Assembly (NCBI GenBank): GCA_946537975.1
Contig: CAMNGG010000252.1
Span: forward strand, 1-55,532
Reading direction: 5' to 3'
From: an uncultured Treponema sp.
Lineage (GTDB): Bacteria > Spirochaetota > Spirochaetia > Treponematales > Treponemataceae
Length of the DNA: 55,532 bases
The notes under the pieces were generated by a model. The model did not search any database, was not told where the DNA came from, and saw only the letters and a list, made by a program, of their open reading frames with translations. The position numbers and the translations under genes are program-made. Numbering within the stretch: position 1 is the stretch's first letter; each line of letters begins with the position of its first letter. Of the stretch, positions 16,479 through 23,017 are shown piece after piece.

Positions 16479-16604
16479 ATGAGTTATCTTTGGGTAGCTA
16501 GAATATTGCTATTCATAACGATGATGTTCGTTGCATGGCAGGCAACTGGTGGTGAAAAAAAATTGGAGCGCAGTTCTGCGCTCGACAAAAGGAGAAAAAT
16601 GTAA
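16479..16604 (+). CDS. Small membrane peptide, 41 aa, containing a translated palindrome
   Basis: ATG 16479 lies 5 bases after the relaxase stop (TAAGAGAAATG). One hydrophobic helix (about 5-20, WVARILLFITMMFVAW) is followed by a tail that reads through palindrome copy 9 as LERSSALD. Its stop overlaps the next start (TAATG). Function unknown; it may be a real short gene extended by repeat insertion. Confidence 0.4.
   Translation: MSYLWVARILLFITMMFVAWQATGGEKKLERSSALDKRRKM
16566..16583. repeat. 18-bp element palindrome, copy 9 (centre TT)
   Basis: GAGCGCAGTTCTGCGCTC, the only copy with a TT centre; inside the 41-aa ORF and 6 bases before AAGGAG of the next gene. Confidence 0.93.
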
Positions 16605-16774
16605 TGGATAAATTATCAATTTCTGAAATGACAGTTACCGATTATTTTGCAATAAATATTTTTAACACACTTTATCATAATTCTTGGCTTAATAAAAAAG
16701 AATTGATTAAAGAATCTTATGAACTTGCAGAATATATGACAGAATTAAAACAAAAGTTTGAAGAAGATAAATAA
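16604..16774 (+). CDS. Small hypothetical protein, 56 aa
   Basis: ATG 16604 behind AAAGGAGAAAAATGTA, overlapping the previous stop as TAATG. Acidic and helical (LNKKELIKESYELAEYMTELKQKFEEDK). Its stop codon is directly abutted by palindrome copy 10. No family recognised; small helical proteins beside relaxase genes are sometimes accessory factors, but nothing specific supports that. Confidence 0.55.
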   Translation: MDKLSISEMTVTDYFAINIFNTLYHNSWLNKKELIKESYELAEYMTELKQKFEEDK

Positions 16775-16792
16775 GAGCGCAGACCTGCGCTC
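16775..16792. repeat. 18-bp element palindrome, copy 10 (centre AC)
   Basis: GAGCGCAGACCTGCGCTC starts on the base after a TAA stop and ends 2 bases before AAGGAGG of the next gene. Confidence 0.95.
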
Positions 16793-16805
16793 GAAGGAGG
16801 AAAAT

Positions 16806-17072
16806 ATGTACAGGTATATTTTTGATAATCATGAATTAAGAGTAGAACCTTCATCAATATCACAAGATTTTAATTTATATATATATCATTTAATTTGTTG
16901 GAAAAAAGGTTCTAGTACCAGAGCACAGAAATTAGATGTTTACAATAACTTTCGTAATGAATACAGGTTTTGCCCTTACTGTGGTCAAAATATTTCAAAA
17001 GGTATAAATTTTTTTTTAAGTAACATGGATTCTGAAAAAATTAAAAATGGTGTATTAGAAAAAAAGAATTAG
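16806..17072 (+). CDS. Small CPYCG zinc-ribbon protein, 88 aa
   Basis: Start at ATG 16806 (GAAGGAGGAAAAT before it); the longer in-frame ORF reads through the palindrome and is rejected. A single Cys (LICWKKG, about 36) and FCPYCGQ (about 59) would make half or all of a zinc site. It resembles the 86-aa CPFCG protein at 18.1 kb, so the two are probably a small family of the element. Role unknown. Confidence 0.6.
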   Translation: MYRYIFDNHELRVEPSSISQDFNLYIYHLICWKKGSSTRAQKLDVYNNFRNEYRFCPYCGQNISKGINFFLSNMDSEKIKNGVLEKKN

Positions 17073-17090
17073 TCAAAAATGAGGTGAAAA

Positions 17091-18104
17091 ATGGAAACAA
17101 GAAATAACTCTGATGAAATGATAAAAGAGCTTGAATTCATGAAAACTCCATTAGGAAAAAACTCTATCCTAACTCATGATGAATGGAATTACGTACATAG
17201 TAATGGTTTTAATACTGAATATGGAGATTGGGAAGCAAAAGTAAAAAGAGATTTTCTCCTAAGTAATAATACTGTTGCAGAACTTAATGGAAATGAGTTT
17301 TCAAAAATTGAAGGTATATCTCTAACTGACCAGGTGGAACAATATTTTTCATCATTTGGAAATAAAGTTTGTTCACCCTTTTTTGGCAATGTTATTTTAG
17401 ATAGAGATGGTGCAGACAGTAGTCTTGCTCACGGTATGGGAAGACTCAAAGCTGTTGCTTATGCTGGTGTAAAAGATGTAATTGAAAATGGTGTAATTAT
17501 AGATGCGGATTGCAATCATAAAGAAAGAGGATACAATTCTTTTATTGTAGCAGCACCAATAAAAATAAAAGATGAAAACTATATTTGTGAAGTAGTCTTG
17601 AAACAGAATTTAAAAGAAACAAAGTTCTATCTGCATGAAGTAACAGAGCAAAAAAAATTCCTTGAAAGAGCTTTTGTAACAAATTCGGCTCAAAAGCCTG
17701 CTCATCAAGGAACAATGTTAAATATACTTAATAAAGCTCTTGATGTCAATGATAAAGTTATTTGTCCTATGAATGAAAACGGAGAGCCAAATAAACTTTT
17801 TATTCAAAAAGATATGGAAAATAGAATTCTGAAACAAAACACAAAGGAAAACGTATCGCTCTCCAAACCAATAACCATAGTAGTAACTCAATACGATGAA
17901 CAACATAATCCCATAACTGATAACAATGGAAATCCTGTTACTGCTACGCTGCATTGTAATAAAGGTATTGGTGTTGCGCTTGGAACTCTTGTACATAAAA
18001 CTGCGGTTCTAGAACGTGATAATGAATTATTACGTAAGCAACTTAATATGTATCAAAAAAAAGAAAATAGTATAAATCCATCAGATGATGGACATGATAG
18101 ATAG
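17091..18104 (+). CDS. LPD3-like polyvalent-protein domain protein
   Basis: 337 aa, ATG behind ATGAGGTGAAAA. Residues about 100-190 (ILDRDGADSSLAHGMGRLKAVAYAG..., RGYNSFIVAAPIKI, KFYLHEV) match the layout of the LPD3/PBECR-type domains found in phage MuF-like and large polyvalent mobile-element proteins. Many of those are thought to be toxins or enzymes injected with DNA. The last 80 residues (ITIVVTQYDEQHNPIT to the end) are clearly similar to the C-terminus of the 588-aa protein at 36.6 kb and end in a coiled coil. It lies between the relaxase and VirD4 genes, which fits a protein translocated during transfer. Confidence 0.6.
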   Translation: METRNNSDEMIKELEFMKTPLGKNSILTHDEWNYVHSNGFNTEYGDWEAKVKRDFLLSNNTVAELNGNEFSKIEGISLTDQVEQYFSSFGNKVCSPFFGNVILDRDGADSSLAHGMGRLKAVAYAGVKDVIENGVIIDADCNHKERGYNSFIVAAPIKIKDENYICEVVLKQNLKETKFYLHEVTEQKKFLERAFVTNSAQKPAHQGTMLNILNKALDVNDKVICPMNENGEPNKLFIQKDMENRILKQNTKENVSLSKPITIVVTQYDEQHNPITDNNGNPVTATLHCNKGIGVALGTLVHKTAVLERDNELLRKQLNMYQKKENSINPSDDGHDR

Positions 18105-18122
18105 GAGCGCAGACCTGCGCTT
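18105..18122. repeat. 18-bp element palindrome, copy 11 (last base varies)
   Basis: GAGCGCAGACCTGCGCTT begins on the base after a TAG stop and runs straight into TAAGGAGG of the next gene. Confidence 0.93.
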
Positions 18123-18136
18123 TAAGGAGGTTTTAA

Positions 18137-18397
18137 ATGCTTTCAGCTCATGTTGCAAAATTACATAAAATAATGCCTGATGTAACAAATAAACAGATAG
18201 AACTTCATTGCTCAAAAAAACTAATGTCAATTAAAGTTACTTGCTGGCAATACTCAGAATTTTTATTCTGTCCATTTTGTGGGGAAAAAATAAAGAAGTT
18301 TGATGAAGTATACAATTCTTTTGATTTACAAGAATTGTGTAAAACTGATGAAAGAATGAAAACATTCTTGTGCGAATTAAGAGTGCATCTAAAATAA
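18137..18397 (+). CDS. Small CPFCG zinc-ribbon protein, 86 aa
   Basis: AAGGAGGTTTTAA lies directly before the ATG, an almost exact match to the site in front of the CCA-start genes but with ATG in place. The sequence has CSKK, TCWQYSEFLFCPFCGEK (about 36-52) and CELRV. Likely one zinc site; related in layout to the 88-aa protein at 16.8 kb. Function unknown. Confidence 0.65.
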   Translation: MLSAHVAKLHKIMPDVTNKQIELHCSKKLMSIKVTCWQYSEFLFCPFCGEKIKKFDEVYNSFDLQELCKTDERMKTFLCELRVHLK

Positions 18398-18415
18398 AAG
18401 CGCAGGTCTGCGCTC
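18398..18415. repeat. 18-bp element palindrome, copy 12 (centre GT)
   Basis: AAGCGCAGGTCTGCGCTC begins on the base after a TAA stop; 10 bases later comes AAGGAGG of the VirD4 gene. Confidence 0.94.
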
Positions 18416-18436
18416 GACATTATAAGGAGGTTATAA

Positions 18437-20761
18437 CCATTATTTCATAACGACAAAAGAGATTATCTGAAAGATAGTCCGGACAAACTTAAAATTAAAC
18501 TCAGATGGCAGTTCTTACGCTATGCAATTCCTATTGTATTTGCAGTAATAGGCTTGTTTACTTCTACTCAGGTTTTTGCAAAGAGTATGAATTATGACAC
18601 AAGGATTTGTGGGAATCCGTTGTTTTATTTCTACGGAAAGCCAGTATTCAATCCTGTGTTTTATTTTCTGTCAATGTTCAAATATATCTATCATGAGCAG
18701 TTTGTACCTTACTATCTCAATTCTATAATGTATTTTTTATACTTTGGAATTGCTGCACTTTTAATTGCGATTATCTGGACTATGATAATCAACTATATCA
18801 AAAATCATGAAGGTAACTGGCACGGTACAGCACGTTTCGCAGAAAAACGTGACTTGAAGAAAAACGGACTTCTAAAAAAAGAGGGTATTGTCTGTGGTCA
18901 GACTAATGACGCTATTATTAAAGTTGATAAATACGACTCTGCCGTACATCTTAAAAGTGTTCGTGAAGGAACATTAATCTGCCATAGTGGAAAAATGCAC
19001 ACATTACTTCTCGGCCCATCGGGCGAAGGTAAATCTTTTGTCATTATTCCTACCATTTGGAACTTCAAAGGGCATCAGATTATTTTTGACCCTAAGAGCG
19101 AAAACTTTAATATCACAAGCCGTGAAAAAAGCCGCTATTCCCGTGTAATCAGGTTCAGCCCAACAAAAGAAGATTCTGCTCATTACAATCCTGTTGAGGA
19201 CTGTATGCGTGAAGGACTGGCTTATGCCTTCCGTGATTCTGATCAAATGGCGAATATACTTTTTGCTCCGGCAAAAGAATCCAGTACAGGCTCGGAAAAC
19301 GGTGAATACTTTACTCAGTCAGGTAAATCTTTCGTTACTGCCGCACTTATGCACATACGCTATTCTGATTATCCTGAAAAGAATCTCGGTGGAATCCGTG
19401 ACTTCTTTGCAAACGGAAACGAAAGCGAGCTTGAAGCTCTTATGCAGGGAAAAGGTGAAGCCAGTGGTGCGCTTGGTGTTTCTCAGGTAAAAGAAATGAT
19501 GGCTACAAAACATTATTTCATTATCAATGAAAATATGTACAAGAGAAACAAAGCAAAGTTTGATAAGCTCGGCTTGAAAGTTGGCGACAAATACTATGAC
19601 CCTGAATTACAGAAGCTCGTATTAAAAGGCGCAAGCGATATTATGCAGACTAATGCAAAGGAAAAAGCTTCTGTATGGAAAACTATTGCGACAAAAATAC
19701 GTGATTTTGACGACCCTAATATCCGTACTAATATGGGAAGTTGTGATTTTAGTATCCAGGATTTTATAGATTCTACAGAGCCTATCTGCCTTTATCTTTG
19801 TGTTCCAAACTCTGATGTAGACCGTATTAGTGCAGTTTTCCGCCTGTTTATTACTGCAATTCTTATGCGTCTTACAGAAAACGATTCATCATTCGGAAAA
19901 GCTGAATTAAAAATTCCGCTTCTCTTACTTCTCGATGAATTTCCGATTCTCGGAACGTTCTCCATACTTGCAAAAGAAATGGGTATCTTACGTTCGTATA
20001 ACGTGTTTGTAATGATTGTATGTCAGTCGCTTAATCAGATTGTAGACCGTTATGGACAACATCATCCTTTTTTGGATCACTGTTCGTGTCATATTGTTTA
20101 TGCGCCTGGTGAAGTTCATGACGCTGAATACTTTTCTAAACGTATGGGAAATGAAACTGTACATCAGTCTAGAATATCAAGAAGCGGCGGAATAAAGATT
20201 GCGAGCGATAACAATGTAAATTATTCAGACAATGATTTTTCACGGCCGCTTATGGACAGTGCAGACATTCAGCGTTTACCAAGCAATCAGGCATTGATTA
20301 TGGTTCGAGGTATGCAACCTTATATTGCAAAGAAGATTCCATACTATCAGGATTCAAGATTCAAGCATTTAATGGGAGAAGCTCTTTCCTGGGATGAAGT
20401 TTTTGCAGACGTTGCCGGACTTCCATCTCAGGTTCGTAAGAGAAAAAAAGCGAAAGAGAATCTTGAAAAGCTTGAAAAAACACCTGCAATTTATATGACA
20501 GGTGATGAAAGTGCAATTTATGATGAGCTTTATACTTCAAGTGCAGATATGGAACTTGCTGAAGAAGTTTATAATGAATTTCATAATCTTAATTATAATG
20601 ATTTTTATTCTCCTGAGCCAAAAGATATTAATTATCAGGTAGCTGATAATATTGATAATGGCAATAAAACATCAGAAAATCTTAAAGACGATTCTGATGA
20701 AGAAGAATATGAGTATAACTCTGAATCTGAAAGCGAAGAAAGCACGGAGGGTATTTTCTAA
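18437..20761 (+). CDS. virD4: VirD4/TraG coupling ATPase with CCA at the start position
   Basis: 774 codons from CCA 18437, 6 bases behind AAGGAGG and directly after an in-frame TAA. The first canonical codon, TTG 18554, lies inside the first membrane helix (about 28-46), so it cannot be the true start. The N-terminus reads (M)LFHNDKRDYLKDSPDKLK. A second membrane helix is at about 96-115. Walker A is GPSGEGKS (193-200) and Walker B is LLLLLDEFP (Asp500 Glu501), typical of VirD4. The acidic tail ends EESTEGIF, sharing GIF with SSB. It links relaxosome and channel. Confidence 0.93.
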   Translation, partial: PLFHNDKRDYLKDSPDKLKIKLRWQFLRYAIPIVFAVIGLFTSTQVFAKSMNYDTRICGNPLFYFYGKPVFNPVFYFLSMFKYIYHEQFVPYYLNSIMYFLYFGIAALLIAIIWTMIINYIKNHEGNWHGTARFAEKRDLKKNGLLKKEGIVCGQTNDAIIKVDKYDSAVHLKSVREGTLICHSGKMHTLLLGPSGEGKSFVIIPTIWNFKGHQIIFDPKSENFNITSREKSRYSRVIRFSPTKEDSAHYNPVEDCMREGLAYAFRDSDQMANILFAPAKESSTGSENGEYFTQSGKSFVTAALMHIRYSDYPEKNLGGIRDFFANGNESELEALMQGKGEASGALGVSQVKEMMATKHYFIINENMYKRNKAKFDKLGLKVGDKYYDPELQKLVLKGASDIMQTNAKEKASVWKTIATKIRDFDDPNIRTNMGSCDFSIQDFIDSTEPICLYLCVPNSDVDRISAVFRLFITAILMRLTENDSSFGKAELKIPLLLLLDEFPILGTFSILAKEMGILRSYNVFVMIVCQSLNQIVDRYGQHHPFLDHCSCHIVYAPGEVHDAEYFSKRMGNETVHQSRISRSGGIKIASDNNVNYSDNDFSRPLMDSADIQRLPSNQALIMVRGMQPYIAKKIPYYQDSRFKHLMGEALSWDEVFADVAGLPSQVRKRKKAKENLEKLEKTPAIYMTGDESAIYDELYTSSADMELAEEVYNEFHNLNYNDFYSPEPKDINYQVADNIDNGNKTSENLKDDSDEEEYEYNSESESEESTEGIF

Positions 20762-21249
20762 TGAAAACTACATCATCTTTTATCGGAATAAAAGTGGACA
20801 GCGATTTACACGAAGCAATTAAGGCAAAAGCTCAGCTTGAACAAATGAGTGTATCTGATTTATTAAGACGAGCAATCGTTGAATATATGAATCATGATAT
20901 AAATGTATCAAATGAAATTTTGGGAACACTGGAACAAATAAACAAAAATGTAAAAAGTTGTAATGACCGTTATGTACTTTTTCATTCTTTATTTCTGCAT
21001 TTCCTAAAATATTATTTTGCAATAAGCAAAAGTGAGCTTGATAAATGGGTATCTCCTGACCATAAAAAAGAGAATACTCTTATAATGCGCAATAATATTA
21101 TGAGTAAGGGTGCCGAATATCGTGATTCTTTTGTAGATAATTTTAGAAATGAAAATAAACACTTGCGTTCACTTATAGATAAAATGCTGCTCGATTTGAC
21201 GACAGAGCCAGTTGCTTCAAATGATTCTACTCAACAGGTGGTACAGTAA
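20761..21249 (+). CDS. Ribbon-helix-helix DNA-binding protein
   Basis: 162 aa; start overlaps the virD4 stop (TAATG) and uses GGAGGGTATTTTCTA. Residues 5-43 (SSFIGIKVDSDLHEAIKAKA then MSVSDLLRRAIVEYM) are a ribbon-helix-helix domain as in MobC/TraY-type accessory proteins and plasmid repressors. The helical C-terminus is unassigned. Likely role: binds oriT or regulates transfer genes. GTTTAAC repeats are candidate sites, untested. Confidence 0.75.
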   Translation: MKTTSSFIGIKVDSDLHEAIKAKAQLEQMSVSDLLRRAIVEYMNHDINVSNEILGTLEQINKNVKSCNDRYVLFHSLFLHFLKYYFAISKSELDKWVSPDHKKENTLIMRNNIMSKGAEYRDSFVDNFRNENKHLRSLIDKMLLDLTTEPVASNDSTQQVVQ

Positions 21250-22239
21250 TTGAGCGATACAATGTCAGTTCCAGTACAAACAGCAGAAGAACTCCGAAAA
21301 GAAAGAATGATAGATAATCTTCTTCGTGATGATATGAAGCAGTTTATTCCATATCTTGAAGATGAAACTACAACTGATATTGCAGTATTGGATAGTGGTG
21401 AAATGATTGTAAGTCATTTTGGAACTGGCAGGCATTTTACTGGTATTGAGGTTAAACCTTATATTGTCGAAAGAATTATAAAAGCAACAGCTTCTTTAAT
21501 TGAGCAGGATATGGGATGGAATACACGTTTTCCTGTTCTCGAAGGTGTTATTCCAAAATACAAGGCAAGAATTACAGGCCTTGTACCGCCAAATGTTATA
21601 AAGCCTGAGTTACAGTTAAGAATGCCCTGTAAGTGCATTTATTCTCTTGAACAGTACGTTCAGGATAAAAGAATGACAAATGAACAGTATGATGTTATTA
21701 TGAGAACGATTGATGAACGAGGAAATATCATCGTCAGCGGTTCTACTGGAAGTGGAAAAACAACCTGTACAAATGCCATATTAAAAAAAATGACGGAAAT
21801 AACACCTGATGATAATTTTTATATCGTTGAAGATACACCTGAGCTACAGTGTGATGCAAGAATGAAAACTACTCTTTGGATTCCAAAGAGTTATGCGGCA
21901 AAAGCTGTAGAGGAATCTCTACGTTTTTCGCCTGATAGAATTATTTTTGGGGAGGTGCGTAGTGGTGTTGTTATGCGTGAGCTTTTAGACGCATGGCGGA
22001 CAGGACACCCTGGAAATGTTACTACTTTGCACGCAAATGACGGTAAAAGCACGTTATTGCGTATAAAAGGTATGTTGGGTACAGAAGATATTGAAATGGC
22101 AAATCATTTGTCTGATGTAATATCTTTAATTGTACATCTTAAAAAAGGAACAAATGGCCCAGTCGTAGATGAATTGTTTCATGTTAGCGAAGAAACAGAT
22201 GATTTTCTTGCTGGTATTGTTCAGAATAATTTAGGTTAG
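21250..22239 (+). CDS. virB11: VirB11/TrbB-type secretion ATPase
   Basis: 329 aa from TTG 21250, placed directly after the previous stop with AGGTGG 8 bases upstream; ATG 21262 is too far from it. Walker A GSTGSGKT (164-171), Asp box region FYIVEDTPELQ, Walker B RIIFGEVRSG and His box TGHPGNVTTLHAND are all present. The hexameric ATPase powers pilus assembly and substrate transfer. The TTG start is an ordinary alternative start. Confidence 0.95.
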   Translation: MSDTMSVPVQTAEELRKERMIDNLLRDDMKQFIPYLEDETTTDIAVLDSGEMIVSHFGTGRHFTGIEVKPYIVERIIKATASLIEQDMGWNTRFPVLEGVIPKYKARITGLVPPNVIKPELQLRMPCKCIYSLEQYVQDKRMTNEQYDVIMRTIDERGNIIVSGSTGSGKTTCTNAILKKMTEITPDDNFYIVEDTPELQCDARMKTTLWIPKSYAAKAVEESLRFSPDRIIFGEVRSGVVMRELLDAWRTGHPGNVTTLHANDGKSTLLRIKGMLGTEDIEMANHLSDVISLIVHLKKGTNGPVVDELFHVSEETDDFLAGIVQNNLG

Positions 22240-22257
22240 TTTTATAAGGAGGATTGA

Positions 22258-22677
22258 CCAAAATATTTAATTTCAACAGAACTTAATAGTTCTAAATCTT
22301 TTTTCTCAAATCTTACAACAGATAAAAAAACTTTGAAGTCTATTATCTGTATTCTTTTCATTTTATTTTTCTGTTCATCAGGATTGTTTGCTGATGATGG
22401 GATTGCAGTTCTTGATAGCGCTGGTAATAAAATACTTAGCCTTGTCGGTTCAATCTGGGTTAAAGCCTTACTTGTAGTTGCATTAATTATTGAATTTGGT
22501 GTAATTGCTTTTGGTAATGCTCAGGGCGAAGGTGGTATGGTTAAGAAAGTATTACCTTGGATTTTGGGTACTGCTGGTATTCTTGGTGCAACATCTATCG
22601 TAAATTTTTTCTTCAGTGGAATTACTCAGGAACAGCTTGCTATTGCAACAGATGTCGTACAAACTTTTGTCGGATAA
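22258..22677 (+). CDS. virB2: VirB2/TrbC-like pilin with CCA at the start position
   Basis: 139 codons from CCA 22258, 5 bases behind AAGGAGG and directly after an in-frame TGA. No ATG/GTG/TTG occurs before TTG 22333 (residue 26), which has no ribosome site. A 25-residue polar leader precedes a signal-like segment (27-45) with probable cleavage after GLFA. Then come two hydrophobic helices (about 65-85 and 100-120) with a short polar loop containing AQGEGG, the classic VirB2 layout. It should form the pilus between VirB11 and VirB3/4, as in standard clusters. Confidence 0.85.
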   Translation, partial: PKYLISTELNSSKSFFSNLTTDKKTLKSIICILFILFFCSSGLFADDGIAVLDSAGNKILSLVGSIWVKALLVVALIIEFGVIAFGNAQGEGGMVKKVLPWILGTAGILGATSIVNFFFSGITQEQLAIATDVVQTFVG

Positions 22678-22680
22678 TTC

Positions 22681-22727
22681 ATAAGCGCAGGTTGAGCCAG
22701 TTTTCTTAACTGGTTACCTGCGCTTAT
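22681..22727. repeat. Element palindrome copy 13, split by an inner hairpin
   Basis: ATAAGCGCAGGT (22681-22692) pairs with ACCTGCGCTTAT (22716-22727). Inserted at the centre is a second hairpin, CCAGTT/AACTGG (22697-22713). TGTTTTTATTT follows. Between virB2 and virB3 this long stem could attenuate transcription so that pilin is made in excess, or stabilise the pilin mRNA. Confidence 0.85.
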
Positions 22728-22766
22728 TGTTTTTATTTGAATGCTATTTTTACAGAGGAAGTTTTT

Positions 22767-23015
22767 ATGGAAGAAGATTATAGCCTGCCAGTTCATACAT
22801 CACTTATGGAAAAGAAACAGTTATTAGGAATCGGGCCATCTGCTTTTTATACAATTTTGTTTATCACAACAATTTTAACTGCACTTGTAAGCTTTTATTG
22901 TATAGGAATCGGAATAGTGGCAGTTTTGATTTGCAGACGTCTTTGTAAAAAAGAGCCTATGCTTATAGAGTTTCTTTTTGAAAATCTTATGCAACAGGAT
23001 ATTTATGAGGGATAA
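22767..23015 (+). CDS. virB3: VirB3-like protein
   Basis: 82 aa from ATG 22767 (AGAGGAAG before it). LPVHTSLMEKKQLLGI is the VirB3/TrbD N-terminal pattern, followed by two adjacent membrane helices (about 26-42 and 44-58) and a short cytoplasmic end. VirB3 partners VirB4, whose gene starts 2 bases after this stop. Confidence 0.88.
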   Translation: MEEDYSLPVHTSLMEKKQLLGIGPSAFYTILFITTILTALVSFYCIGIGIVAVLICRRLCKKEPMLIEFLFENLMQQDIYEG

Positions 23016-23017
23016 AA

